The position numbers and the translations under genes were made by a program. Shown here in pieces: positions 30,770-43,323 of a DNA stretch of 64,000 nucleotides (positions within the stretch are counted from its first letter, which is position 1; each line of letters begins with the position of its first letter). Below the pieces are notes generated by a model. That model saw nothing but the letters and a program-made list of their open reading frames with translations, made no database searches and was not told the DNA's origin. The DNA is from Akanthomyces muscarius (taxonomy: Eukaryota; Ascomycota; Sordariomycetes; Hypocreales; Cordycipitaceae), in contig NC_079241.1 in the NCBI RefSeq assembly GCF_028009165.1, forward strand, positions 4,278,001-4,342,000. Reading direction: 5' to 3'.

Positions 30770-32901
30770 TCACACATCCAAAGCCTTCTCTGATACGCTA
30801 TCAGACTTCTCATCACCATCGTGGTGAAACAACGCGGCCTCGAGCGAGTTGTAGATTGTATCAGCCTCTCCAGTCCTCTGCTCCCCCTGCTGAGCGAACT
30901 CCCATTCTGACCTTTGGAATCGTTCGTACACCTCGTCGACCATGTTGATGAATCTGAATTGCAAGTCCGCGCCAATATAGCGACGAAGCTCCATCTTCAA
31001 CTCGATCAAGGATAGTAGCCCTGTGACGTCGATAAATCCAACCATGGTGAAGTCGAGCACCACATGGTGTAGAGGAACAATGTCGCATTTAAGCGGGACG
31101 ATGTTCTTTCTGCGACGGATTTTCCCGATGCGTTTGGTACTGGCCACATTCCACGTCCTGGTCGAGGAGAGGATGTCGCGAGCAGCAGAGGCAGCCGGCT
31201 CAAAGTGTATCTTGACGGACTCGACGACTGCGTTCTTGATGCGTTCCGCGTTAGGAAACAGTAGATCCTCGGTAAACTTGACTAAATATGCTTCAGCTGG
31301 AACATCGATACCATCGTTTCGATGCTGCTTCGGTGGAGACCAGTGGACAGTCTCGGTATCCTTGTGAGAGAGACCAATCCACTTGGGAAAAGCGAGACGG
31401 ATCAAGGTATAGACGAGGCTGAATGCAACAGAAACAGCAAGACCGATCTCAGTAGTAGTGAACAGGGTGACCCAGAATCCAAGCATCGAGGCGATGAAAT
31501 CAATGAAGGACATTCTCCAGTAACGGTAGAATAGTTGTGGAGAAGACACAAGATGGGCGACCGCCATAATCTGAATTTGTCAGTGACTCATCCGTGGTGA
31601 AAGAAGATAAAACATACAATGATGGCGGAAAGAGTTGCTTTGGGGATCCAGTACAAAGCAGGAGCAAGCTCATATAGCGTGAGGATGATGAAACCGGCGG
31701 TAAACAAAAAGTTTACGGGGCTCTTCACGCCGCACTCTGAATTGACAGCAGTTCGCGACATGGCACCACCGCAGGTCTGGGCACCAAAAAAGCTGTTGGC
31801 AATGTTGGCGGTGCCAAGGAAGACCAGCTCTTGACTCTTGTCGATGCTATAATTGTTGCGTAGACCAAATGCCTTTCCCACGCCGAGGTGCTCAACGGCC
31901 ATTGCAATGAAGGGAGCGACAGACCGTGCTGCAATCTTTGAGATGAGCGAGCCGTCGTGCGCGCGAGGTGTGAGCAGCCCATGCGTGTCAACTTGAGTGA
32001 CCTTCCACTTGTACTGCTTAACAGTGAGGTCCTTGTTTACCAAGAACGAGATGATGGTGTAAATCACGAGCACGACAACAGCACGACTGGTGCTCAGAAA
32101 CTTGAGCCACTTGTTCTTCTTCCCCCACAGCTTGCCAACCCATTCTAGTGCATAGAGCATTGCAATTCCTGTAAGTCCAATGCACAACGTAAGAGGTTTG
32201 ATCTTGTTCAGATGGCAGAGTACATCGCGGAAAATGGTTATCGTGCCAGATCCGGTGTCAATGCCGATAAGGGAGCCCACTTGGCCAAGACCAATGACGA
32301 ATGCCACAGCAGAAATCCAGCCAGTAAGAACCGGACCGGAAACAAAGTCGAGCAAAAACCCGAGCTTGAGTAGGCCGATGGCCAGCGAGTAAACACCGAC
32401 CAAGAAGGCCATTGCCGATGCGATATTGGCAGGATCATAGCCCTGCTTGGAGAGCTCCGCGACAGCTTCGGCCGTAAAGAGACCCAGAATCGAGGTGGGA
32501 CCCGACGATACCTCTTTACAATTTGTTATTATGATGAATTAAAGGGGTTGAGCAAGGTGCTGCTTACCTTTCGATGTGCCAAGGAAGAAGTACAGGGCCG
32601 AAGGCAGCCAACTGGAGTAAAGGCCATGGGCGACGGGGATGTTGGCAATCTTGGCGTAGGCAAGGCCCTGCGGGATGAGCATAACACCAATAGTGATGCC
32701 GCCAATGACGTCCTGAAGAAGCCATTTATAATTGTAGTGCGGAAGCCATTGAGCTGCGGGAAGCTTTTCAGCGATATATTCCGCAGTGGCTGAGGGTAGC
32801 CGGCGGCGAACGGGATCGACCCAGCTTTTGGCCCTGTTAATGTTCGGATCGGTCCGGAACGACTCCACGATATTGGTGCGGAGCTTCGATATAAACTTCA
32901 T
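30770..32901 (-). CDS. SulP-family sulfate permease with STAS domain
   Basis: Three exons on the minus strand, 32901..32568, 32513..31618 and 31570..30770, giving 676 residues, in the normal range. The N-terminal SulP signature (DVIGGITIGVMLIPQGLAYAKIANIPVAHGLYS) is followed by EVSSGPTSILGLFTAEAV across the first junction and by 10-12 membrane helices. NSFFGAQTCGGAMSRTAVNSECGVKSP is the conserved anion-binding region. The C-terminal STAS domain lies about 510-650, with VVLDFTMVGFIDVTGLLSL as its core. It imports sulfate at the plasma membrane for assimilation into cysteine and methionine. Fungal orthologues are usually induced by sulfur starvation through CYS3/MetR; I did not locate a clear site for that here. 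Confidence 0.94.
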
Positions 32902-35900
32902 ATCGAGAGTTCCACTTTGGTCTTACACAGTAGATGTGAAGTGAGGATGAGAAGCAAGTACAAAGAAGTTGTGCCGGAATAGTAACTTCTGGACACTGAC
33001 ATGCACATCAAACACGGAGAAGCAACTTGGACTATTGATGGAGGCCAGCCGATTGTTATAGGATGAATTCTATGGGTACGAGCAAGCAACAGGATGAGGG
33101 GAAGGCCAGCCATACAACGCTGCCTGGCCGAGACGGGCTCAGAGCCAGCCGGACCAGGTGCAGTCGGATCACCACTCGCAAGCGTGCGTAGCATCTACCG
33201 TGGGACGCACGACGGCACGCACGACAGCCCGACGAGCCAACAAAATGGTCCACGTCAAAAAGTTCAGCCATATTTGGGACCACGCGCACACCACTAGCAC
33301 AAAACGGCAAGCACACCGGCGTCGAGGATCCAGGGACGGCACACACACACACACACACACACACAAATGGGAAGTTTTGGCACCAGGGGCGGCGCCAGGC
33401 GTGGCCTGCGAGGGTGTGGTGTTTGAATACACGGGAAGGGGGGGATGAAGCGTTTGTGCAGCAGGATGATCATGTAGAATGTCGTCAGTGCTATGTTGTT
33501 GGATAGTGGACGCCGTTTTTCTACTATTGATGGCCGAGACATTCCACTGATGCGATTTTTATGCAGACGTTCGCCCCGGAAACAAGATTTTGGCGCATTT
33601 CGAACCAGTTCCAAGGTATCGGCCAACCAGAGGTACCTCCAGTTGGGACGCTCGCGTCTGCCATTTTGCCTGTTCGTACTTGCCTCCTGCCTCCAATTCG
33701 CTTGACCATGCTAGTGGCGAGGAAAACGGATGGATCCCCGCCCAGTAAAAGGTATCTATGACAAAACCAGGCTTCGCAGAAAGACATCGAGCATGGATTC
33801 CCCAACGCACAATGGCGTCCGGTCAACGACGGTTCCGTACTACACGCTTGTCCAATGCCATCGTTGTCACACACACATATAACGCCACCACCACAACTTC
33901 CACAGGCGGGGGAATCAATGCCAGGACAAAAAGGCCCTTGTCTCGGCGCCAGCCACTGTGCTGCTTTTTGCCCAATGAATGTTCTAGCTCGTCGCAAAAA
34001 AACGCCTCTTGTCTTTACAAGAGCCTCGACGCAAAGCCTAATCTCAGCCTATTTTCGCCCCTAAATGAATCATGGGGGGTTGTTGGGGGGTGGGCTCTAG
34101 TGATTCAGATTGGGGAAGCGGAACAGTCGGATGGGCCTTTGTCCTGCATTGATTTCTGCAATGAGTCTAAGGCGGCCGATGTTGGTAGCATCAAGCGATA
34201 CGCCAGAGATAAAAAGAGAGCGATTGGCACGCAGCAACACCAGTACGCAGTATGAGCCGCAGAAAATAGTTAAGCCTCAGAGTCGCATTGGAACAACTCT
34301 CTGGGCAGCACTGTGCCGTGCTAGCCGAGCTGCTGGGCCGCCCGGCGCAAGCTTTGCCAAGCACGAGCTACCAACGGCCACCTCCTTGTGCCTCTCTGCC
34401 ATGTTCCTACCAAGGGGGGTGCGGGAAGGGGTGACGGCTACGCGCAATCACGGTGCATGGACGAGAAGAGAGAAAAGAAAAGGGCATTGGAAACTAGCGA
34501 TGCCGAGACTTGTCCGGGGTTAAAAACGAGGCTAATAAGATCACGAGTCTATATGTTGTTTATTTCTCGTCTGCGCCACCAGGGAAAAGAAGAAGAAGGC
34601 CCTTTGAAACTTGTTAATTACCGTGAGGCTGGGCTCGTTTGACGGCTTGGCTGTAGAAGAAGCCACCACGCCTCGAAGCGCCCGCCTGGCTCCTCCCCCG
34701 CACTTTGGAATATATTCGCCGAATGCAACAGACACTTGTACACGGCTACGCCATTCTAGCCTTGCGGCACCTGTCCTAGTCGATACATCATTTTGACAGT
34801 AGTCGAGGACCCCCAGCGGGTTAGTTTTAGCCCAACAAGTAGAACTGCCTTTGGTCTCGCTTCCGCAGCGAGTGTACTTTTTTTTTTCAATAGAGATTAC
34901 AGTCTCCATGTTGATCGGTACTTCTGAAATCTGCAAACACCCTAGAATAGATCAATACCTGCAGATGGAGGGCATATAAATGAAAAGGGCTATGATAAGA
35001 ATTATATGGTTATTGGCTACCCGTACAATGCCCGCCATTGGCCGCACTGGAACGTCGTGGCTGTTCAGCATGTTGCTTTCTCTGGGAGCCTTGCACGCCT
35101 TGTTCATAAAAGTCTGCCAGCCTGATTGCCTGGCAACTGAGCCGCGTCTTGTCAGTGTCTCATTGCGTTTGGTAGCGTCATGCACACTCCTGCAGGCCGT
35201 TTCTTCTACCAACGAGGTGGCAAGCAGGGGGGCTCCTGGGACGAGGCGCGCGAGGGTGCATGGTCCAGTTGTATAAGTGGCGATTGGGCATGTCTCAGTC
35301 GACAGCACTCGAGCAGCTGCCCGCCTCCATCCTCTTCTTCCTGTTCGGCTTGTGTCTTTTCCCCCCGTCGGTGCTTCTTTTTGTCCCCGGAAGGCCCTTG
35401 CACGGGTTGACGTGGGATGTGGGTGTTCCCACCACACCGTTGTTACGGGTTCCGCCCCGAGCTAATGCAAGCCCGCCTGCGTCCAGCGGCCTCGTCGCAT
35501 GGAAATTGACAGACGGCCGTGGTCTGGCCTTGATACTTGCATGTCGTAGTTACCAAAAATAAAGCACCGCGATTTATTCTTGTCTGTAGAGTGGATGGGC
35601 TGGGGGATTCACCCACACCCCTCATTATTACCTATTGCCCGTCAACCAGTACAGCTGCAGTCAAGCGGGCGTGTCAACCCAGTTATTTGGAAAGGGCAAA
35701 AGACGGTCAGCATGTGCAGCTGTCGATCTAATATATACCAGACGCATGCATAATGTTCAATTAAGATTTCAATCCTGCGAAAAGTGACTGGCTGGTCGTG
35801 ATTCCCTGGTTCCTTGGCTCGCAGCGTCAAATTGAGGCTGTGAAGCTGGCCCATCTAGCTGGCTAACAAGTGCACTATCCGGGGCCTTGGCGTGGGCGCG

Positions 35901-36728
35901 CCGTTGATCGTTTGGAGTAAATAACTTCGCCGTCGCTTCGCCATGCCGCCGCTGCGAGGGGATTCATGTCCCTCGACAAGTGCCGTCCACTAGTGAATTT
36001 TAGAAATTTGCACTAATTGGTTGGTTGCGGCCTTGGTTTTTGAGCGGACGATTGTCAATACAGATCACCATCAGAGGCTCAATAGCTTTTCATGTATGCG
36101 ACCCTACTCGGCATACCGTAAGCGGAAAAGGCAGGTCTAGTCGCCCTCATTGTGCGGCATCAAGTGCAGACTGTCTATGCCCAGACCGCCCCATGTGGTG
36201 CGACATCGGCACAAAGTTTCCGTTGCAAATCCTTGAATTTAGGCGCCCTCCGTTTCCCCTCTCTCCCAAGAATAGATTACCAATTTATTGATGCGCCATG
36301 ACGTGGTGATGCAAACGAGCGAACGAGCCTCGTTGCTGGCCTCTGTCTCTGCCTTTTCAACATGAGAAGAAAATAGCTTCATCTAGATTCTTTTATGTGG
36401 CTATTGATTTGATCGGAGCTTTTTTCTCACCCGCATGGTACGCCGACCACGTTTTCATCTCCATAATGTAACATGGACCCAAGAAGCTCCACAAAGGTCG
36501 ATTGGCGATAGTAATACTGCATTGAAAGGCGATCTGTTGTGCGATTGGCGTCTTGGCGTGCATTGTCAGCATCTTGTTTCGGGTAAGTACAGTAATTGAG
36601 TTGGCATGGAGAAGCGCCGAAGAAAGATGAAGGAAAAAGTAATGTATTTTGATGCAACACTAATAAGATGATTTACACGTAACTATCTGCTGAAAAGAGA
36701 GAAACCACCAAGAGGGAAATATGCTCCC
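32902..36728. other. Very long gene-free interval
   Basis: 3.8 kb, the longest gap in the window. It holds the sulfate permease promoter on the left, a CA dinucleotide repeat, several short unrelated frames (none with a domain, signal peptide or splice structure that I trust), and the 3' flank of the oxalate decarboxylase at the right. No transposon remnant was recognised. Confidence 0.6.
33340..33365. repeat. (CA)13 microsatellite
   Basis: Perfect CA dinucleotide tract of 13 units in intergenic DNA. Confidence 0.97.
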
Positions 36729-38269
36729 TTACAGCTCCTCGTCATTGTCTTCCTCGTGGGAGAGGCTCTTTTCCGGGTCCGTAATCTCATCCTTGCTGGG
36801 GTCGCGGACGGCCTCCCAAAACTTTTCGCCGCCCTCCTTGTCGTCGGCAAAGAGGTGGTCGAGGACCATGCGCTGCGGCGTCTCGCCCATCCACTGGAAG
36901 AGGGAAAAGTCGCGGAACTGGTCGGCGCGGAAGACTTCGAGCATCTCGAGGGGCTCGTCGCCAATGTTCTCGACAAAGTGGCCCATGTTCTTGGGGACGA
37001 TGCCGACGTCGCCGGCGACGTAGTTGAAGGTGCGGGCGTTGCCCTCGGCGGCGAAGATGGTGACGCGAGCCTTGCCGCGGATAAAGTACGACCACTCGTC
37101 GGCGACGGGGTGCCAGTGCATCTCGCGCAGCGCGCCGGGCTCGATGACGGCGTGCGCGGCCGCGACCGTCTTGGAGATGGGGAAGTTGGTGCTGTCGGTG
37201 ACGCGCACCTCGCCGCCCGACGTCTTCTTGGGCGGCTGGTCGAGCATCTTGTGCGTGAACTGGTACTTTGACTTTTTGACGTTGCGGCCGCGCGGGCGCT
37301 CCTCGTCGACGGAGCCGGGCTGGGAGCCCTGGAAGATGTACTTTTCGCTCTTGGGGAGGTGGTGGAAGACTTCGGGGGCGAGGTGAAAGTTTTCGGCAAT
37401 GACGCTCTTGGGTGTGTGAGCTGCGTGGCGTGTTAGTGAACAGTGGTCAAGGTCGCCATGTACGCGTTTCGTTGGCGGAGGGGGGAAACATACCGAGCCA
37501 GTCCGTCAGGATAAAGGTAGACTCTTCGGAGAAGCTGCCGTCGTCAAAGATGAGCAGAAACTCGGTGCCATTCTCGCCCAGGCCTTGCAGCGAGTGCGGG
37601 ACGCCGCTGGGAAAGTACCAGAGGTCGCCCTTGTTGAGGTCGTCGATGAAGTTGCCGCCTTCGTAGTCGAGAGCCGTCACTCGGACGCTGCCCTCGAGGA
37701 CGTAGGCCCATTCGGCCTCCTTGTGCCAGTGGAGCTCGCGAATGACACCAGAGTCGAGTCTCATGTTGACGCCGGCCAGCTCAACACTGGTGGGGAGCTC
37801 GCGGACGGTGGTCTGTCTCGTCCATCCGCCTTCCTATTGCGACAATTAGGCATGAGAAACGTGCCGCGGACAGGTACAAGACCTGCGGGAAACGCGTGCT
37901 TACCTCGATGCGAGTGTGAGAGTCGGCAAAGCTCCAGCGCATGTTGGCGACATTGCCGTGGTCTGTGCTAGGCGGGCGCACCAAGTCTGGGCTCTGGCGC
38001 GAGCGATCGCGGTTGTACGGTCCGAGGACGCTGGCTCCGCGGCCATTGCGCCAGGGCAGGGGATCCAGGTCGTCCTGCTCGGGATCAATGTATCTGTCGA
38101 GCTTGTCGCGGTGGCCCGGAGTGTACGGACGGTGGCGGCCGGCGTACTTGTCGGGCAGGGCGAGGCCGTTGAGGAAGCGCTGCTGGGGGCTGTCTCTGTG
38201 CGGCAGCGCGGCCGTCAAGCCAGAGAGACCAGCTCCGGCAAGGAGCAGCTGAGCAGTGGTGAGCTTCAT
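36729..38269 (-). CDS. Secreted bicupin oxalate decarboxylase
   Basis: Three exons on the minus strand, 38269..37904, 37833..37494 and 37420..36729, giving 465 residues. The ATG at 38269 is chosen because it starts a signal peptide ([21 protein letters not shown]); the open frame continues upstream without sense. Two cupin domains each hold a Mn site: [10 protein letters not shown] (near 155) with PSGVPHSL (near 202), and [11 protein letters not shown] (near 334) with [11 protein letters not shown] (near 383). Between them SEEST (about 222-227) corresponds to the active-site lid of Bacillus OxdC (SENST); its Glu is the proton donor that favours decarboxylation over oxidation. It should convert oxalate to formate and CO2 outside the cell. 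The C-terminus is acidic ([10 protein letters not shown]). A TATA-like GATAAAAGC on the minus strand lies about 190 bp upstream. Confidence 0.95.
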
Positions 38270-39745
38270 TTTCTTCCTCTTTTTTCTTCTGCTTGGTAGG
38301 GCTAGAGCAATTAAGCCTTGGGGACTCGGAGAGTCTGGGGCAGCGCTCTTGCGTGGAAAGAATGGTGTAAGTGCTAGTGCAGCAAGCGGTTGGGACGTGT
38401 CACAGGAGAGAACGAGGAGTTGGATGAGGGAAGAATGCAGGTCTCTACGAAAGTACAAAGCTTTTATCTAGGCACGGGCAAGTCGGAAGGCTAGCTGGCT
38501 GCAAAGGTGTGCCCTCTCCGGACGCGTTCCATGCACCGAGGTAGCAGAAGCCTTTTTTTGGGTCTGGTTGACGTAGCTCTGGAGGCGAGAGCGCGAGGCA
38601 GAGAGAGAGAGGGTGCTTCCTTATCCCGCCGGAGGACAGAACAAGGTCCGGCGGGACAAGGACCAGGACGAGACCTCCAGCCTCGTGGCGCCCAAAGCGT
38701 GCGGGCTGGGGTGAATGGAAGCGAACCAACGCCAATCCAATGAGTGAAATTTGGCGGCGGCGGCGGCCGGGGCGTGCGTGTGTGGCGTACTGGTAGAGAT
38801 GAATTGTGGTGGTGTGGTGATGGAATGGAGGGAGAGCGGCATCATGGATGGATAAAGCGGCAAGTTAGGTTGTTGTTACAGCGGCCAGAGAGGAGACTTG
38901 GCGAGGATTTACAGAAGCCCACTCCCCCGAGCCAAGTCCGGAACACGCCCGGCCGCCAAAAGTCTAAGTACCTCTCTGCCTGCTGCCTTATGCTGCACGC
39001 CCTATATTTATAGTGGATGTATAGTGGGGGTCCACTGCAGCCGGCCCCGGCGCTGTTTGGGTTGATGTGCGCGCGGCTTTCTTTCTGTCTTGGTCTCACT
39101 TTCTAGCTAATCATCCGAGGGAACAGTGTCAAAGGCGTATAAATCTCGACGCCTTTGACAACCCAATTTATTTTGTGAGTATCTTCTCAATGCTCATGTA
39201 GCATCCTTCAGGTCGCGGACTGCGCCGTACGATACTGGTAACCGCCGCCCCCAGCGTCACAAGCTACCTAGTTGCTACCAGTCCTGCGAACGCCCGCTAA
39301 CCTTGGCCAGCGCATCACGTCATTGTCTAATTGCCTTCCTCTTCCACCCCCAGGCTGGAACCGCGGGAACCATTTTTCTGCCAGACAATCGAGCCACTTT
39401 GTGCACGGCTGCGCGGTCTTATAGAAAGCAGTTTTGGCAAGAAAACTCCCCGTTTTTTTTTATTCAGTTTCCCCCCAAGTAGGGCCGTCCTATTCCCTTT
39501 GGTCGTTGCGCAATTGCCGGTCATCGACGACGACACCTCAAGCTCTTTTGGTGTAAAACTAGCCTCGGGACAAGCGCGCACACTACTACCCGTCAGCGGC
39601 CTTTCTGCCGTTGCCCTAGCAGAAACTTGACTCTTCCCACGCGCGCATCCCCTTTCTCATCCTTCTTACAAACCTCTATATTTTTTCTCTTTTTTTTTTA
39701 GGCCTGGCTGCTCGCTGTTCTGTTGCCGCTGAGCACCTGCGAAAC
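38270..39745. other. Divergent intergenic region
   Basis: 1.48 kb with the promoters of the oxalate decarboxylase (minus) and the DUF1275 gene (plus). It contains a perfect 12-bp inverted repeat at 39127-39160. A T-rich leader (TTTTTTCTCTTTTTTTTTA) precedes the DUF1275 gene. Confidence 0.6.
39127..39160. repeat. Perfect 12-bp inverted repeat enclosing a TATA-like loop
   Basis: Arms TGTCAAAGGCGT (39127-39138) and ACGCCTTTGACA (39149-39160) are exact reverse complements, separated by 10 nt, ATAAATCTCG. Together with the T ending the left arm the loop forms TATAAAT. It could be a dimeric regulator site, a hairpin, or a small duplication; the sequence alone does not decide. Confidence 0.85.
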
Positions 39746-40665
39746 ATGGCAGGCTACGGGACCACAGCCTCGCGGCCCGCCAACGGCGTCGCTCACAGTC
39801 ACGGCAGCGACCCGGAGCGACAGCCACTACTAGGCAAAGCTTCGTTGCCCGGCGCCGGCGGCATCACCAAGATCCGCAAGAGCCTCAATGCCGACGTCTC
39901 GCGGTCCCGGGCCGATCTCATGCTCCTCTTCTGCTACGTTGTCACGGGCCTGCTCGACAGCGCCTCGACCCAGGTATGGGGTGCCTTTGTGTCCATGCAA
40001 ACCGGTAAGCCCATGCATCGCTCACCAGCTGCACGATTCGACGTGAATATCTGCCTGATCCTCTCTCCCCAGGAAACACCGTCTACGTTGCCCTCGGCAT
40101 CGCCTCCGTCCTATACCCGCCCATCAGCCCGCGCCTCTACCGCTCCGGCATCTCGCTGCTCGCCTTCTGCGTCGGCTCCTTCTTCTTCGCACGCTTCCAC
40201 CGCCGCTTCTCCCCCAAGCGCCGCTGGGTGCTCTGCGCCTCCTTCTCCGCGCAGCTGCTCCTCACCGTCGCCGCCGCCCTCGTCGTCACGCTCACGCCGC
40301 CGCCCGCCAGCGACGACGCCGTCGACTGGACCGTGCTGCTGCCGCTCGCCCTCGTCGCCTTCCAGAGCTGCGGCCAGGCCGTCACGTCCCGCGCCCTCCG
40401 GTACAACGCCCTCACCAGCGTCGTCCTCACCAGCATCTACTGCGACCTCTTCTCGGACCAGGACCTCTTCAAGCTCGACAATGTGGAGCGCAACCGGCGG
40501 GCTGCTGCGCCGCTCATGCTGCTGGCCGGCGCGGTCCTCGGCGGCGTCTTCTCGCACTCGCCTGTCGGCATACAGGGTGCGCTGTGGACGGCGGCGGCGT
40601 TGAAACTGGTCATGGTCATCTTGTGGCTATTCTGGCCGGAGGAGCCGTCAGAAGACGACGAGTAG
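39746..40665 (+). CDS. DUF1275 (YoaK-type) membrane protein
   Basis: Two exons, 39746..40004 and 40073..40665 (GTAAGC donor, CCCAG acceptor), 283 residues. After a basic/polar N-terminus of about 60 residues come DLMLLFCYVVTGLLDSAST, FVSMQTGNTVYVALGIA and FQSCGQAVTSRALRYNALTSVVLTS, all marks of the DUF1275 family. About six membrane helices are predicted. Family function is unknown; the conserved polar 'TGN' in a helix suggests transport or ligand sensing. The C-terminus is acidic (PEEPSEDDE). The region is very GC-rich at third positions compared with the flanks, and the start context (GAAACATGGC) is good. Confidence 0.9.
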
Positions 40666-41478
40666 ACGGAGGGTTAGGGACACATATATATCATGTAGAC
40701 TTGCCGATGGTAAAGAATATCAAGAGAATTTATTTCAAACTTCAGCAAATGCTATTTTTTCGCTCATGGTATTAATATGTGACCTGAAGGGAGTATTTCT
40801 CTTTGCCTTACGCATCGGAGGCATGGCTGGAGCTTAGGTTGTTGTACAGGGTAGGCTGGTGTAAGCCAAGCAATCATGTCGGCTGAATAAGCAATACACT
40901 TTCGTCGATTTCACGATCAGGTATGAAAAGAATTCTGATTCATCTGTTAAACACTAATAACCTTCTCCAAAATTCAAGTTTCAAATCTTGCGATACAAGA
41001 TCAGTGCGCGCGCACAGTTGCGACCCAAAAGAATCAGGCATGCTCAACACGAGAGATTAAGTTTCAAGCCACGAACCGCCATCTCTTGGCCTTCTGCGAT
41101 CGATCCAGCATTGTCCACTCCAATGCTATAAAACAATAATTTCGACCACTTGGAAGTCCGAAGCGGTACATATTATACCCATTACTTTCACTACTCCGGA
41201 GGCACATCTCCGACCATACAGCGACCTGCCGCCCAACGGCCTAGTGCGGCCCGACTCCGTTCCCCGCATTCTCCATCTGGCCCCGGACACCGACACCGGA
41301 CATTAGAGCAGAAAAATGAGACAAGGGTCCTGACAGTTCCTCCAACTTGGGAGGGGAAAAAAAAACTTGACCTTGTTCCTCACCGCAAACACTTTGCTGC
41401 GGAAGCGAAAGAAACACTCTTTCGCCAAAGTCGCATCGCATACCCCGCCTGTTGCGTCGCGCGCGCCGTTGTGTAGCC
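40666..41478. other. Intergenic region
   Basis: AT-rich 3' flank of the DUF1275 gene, then the promoter and leader of the second MFS gene. No repeat or small gene recognised. Confidence 0.6.
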
Positions 41479-43323
41479 ATGGCGTCCAAGATTGAGGACG
41501 CCGTCTCGTCGCAGACGGCCGACGTGGAAAAGGTCATCGTCAAAGAGGTAAGTGAGCGGCGCCCAATGATCCGAGTCGCATTCCGTTCCTCCTTCTCTTG
41601 AATTCTTCCTTGTCTGCAATGGAAGATCCTGGCCAAGATTGTCCGCAACTGACCCCGCTGCACCCCAACAGGACACGGCCCACGACGCCGTCGGCGACCT
41701 CGACGAGCCGCTCAGCACCGAGGAGCGCCGCCTAGTGCGGCGCCAGGACCTCCGCATCGTGCCGCTCTGCGCCGGCATCTACTTTCTCTGCTTCCTCGAC
41801 CGCGCCAACATTGGCAACGCCAAGGTCCTCAACTCGTCGACGCGCGACGACATGCAGCAGACGACGGGCATGTCCGACTACCAGTTTGTCATTGCGCTCA
41901 TGGTCTTTCTCGTCGCTTATGCCGTCTTCGAGGTGCCGAGCAACATTCTGCTCAAAAAACTGCGCCCCAGCCGCTGGCTCGCGTTCCTCATGTTTTGCTG
42001 GGGCGTCATGACCATGTGCCTGGGCGCGGCGCATAGCTTCGGCAGCGTCACGGCGGTGCGCTTCCTGCTGGGCACGTTTGAGGCGGGCCTGTTTCCGGGT
42101 CTGATTTATTACTTGACATTTTGGTACAGGCATAATGAACGAAGTGTCCGGTGAGTACAATATCAAGAAAAAGGAAAAAAAGAGAGAGAATAAGATGTGG
42201 ACGGGGAAAAGAAAGAAAGACTGGGAAACTGTGGTTGGCTAACCAAGAGGAACAGAGTTGCCTTTATTCTCGCGTCGGCTACTCTGGCGGGTGCCGTAAG
42301 TTGCCATACTCTTGACCTCTGATGCAAAAATGTGATTTGCAAGAATCTAACTGAACGGCAGTTTGGCGGCGCCATTGCCTACGGCATCGGTCACATGAAC
42401 CAGACGGCGGGCATCGCTGGCTGGCGGTGGCTCTTCATCATTGAGGGAATCCCCTCGGTGCTCTCCTCTTTCCTGGTGCTATTCTTTCTGCCCGATTACC
42501 CGGAGACAGCGGGTTGGTTGACTGACGAGGAGCGCGCACTGGCCGTTGGCCGGCTGCGGCACGAGGGCAGCAAGGGCCACGACCGGAGCATGACATGGGC
42601 CGACGCCAAGGCAACACTGACCGACTGGCGGCTGTACGCGCACTATGCCATCTATTTTGCCATCAGCCCACCCTTTGCGAGTCTCAGTCTCTTTACGCCG
42701 TCGATTACGCTGGGTCTGGGATACCGTGACCTCACGGCGCAGCTGATGACTGTGCCGCCATGGGCTGTTGCGTATGGTACGTTCAATAAATCATCGCAGG
42801 ACGACGTGACTATTCTTTACGGAGAAAATAACGCTAACGCGGATCTACAGTTTGCCAAATTTTGGTCGCGCTGTCTGCCGATCGGTTCAACGCGCGAGGC
42901 TACCATGCCGCCGGTGCTGCTCTCGTCGGCGCTATTGGCTTCATCGTCTCGGCGGCACTGCCCCCGGACGCATACAAGGCACGGTACGGAGGGCTGATCA
43001 TGGCCACGGCGGGGGCGTTCGCGTGCATCCCGCCGCTGCTGGGCTGGCTGACGTCCAACGTGGTGAGCACGGCGGCAGTCGGGTTGGCCATTGCGCTAAA
43101 CGTGAGCATCGGAGGCGGGCTGGGCCAGATCCCGGGCGTATGGATCTACAAGGCGAGCGAGAAGGCCATAGGGTACCCGACGGGCCATTGGACAAACGCG
43201 GGATTCTTGCTCTTCGTCACGGCCGTGTCGCTGGGGCTGCGCGTGTTTTACGCGCGCAAGAACAGGCAGCTGACGGCAGAAGCGGAACAGCGCGGCGCGC
43301 GGGTGCGGCTTTACAAGCTGTAG
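41479..43323 (+). CDS. MFS transporter, anion:cation symporter family (TNA1-like)
   Basis: Five exons, 41479..41547, 41672..42150, 42256..42295, 42362..42776 and 42851..43323, giving 491 residues. Exon 3 is only 40 nt (VAFILASATLAGA) and restores the helix broken by two introns. Typical family landmarks are RRQDLRIVPLCAGIYFLCFLDRANIGNAK, ALMVFLVAYAVFEVPSNILLKKL and FLLGTFEAGLFPGLIYYLTFWY, with 12 predicted helices. The nearest known group imports nicotinate, pantothenate, biotin-like or other organic anions; the substrate here is not fixed. The first exon is short and ends at KE before DTAHDAVGDLDEPLS. The alternative is retention of the 104-nt second intron, which would stop translation. Confidence 0.9.

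Noticed and set aside
24468..32901. Secondary-metabolite or complete catabolic cluster (amine oxidase, MFS, aldolase, sulfate permease)
   Set aside because: No core synthase or pathway regulator is present, and sulfate uptake has no link to the other genes; only loose adjacency remains.
33524..33997. 157-codon Cys-rich minus-strand frame
   Set aside because: No signal peptide, no regular Cys spacing, no splice signals and no codon bias like nearby genes.
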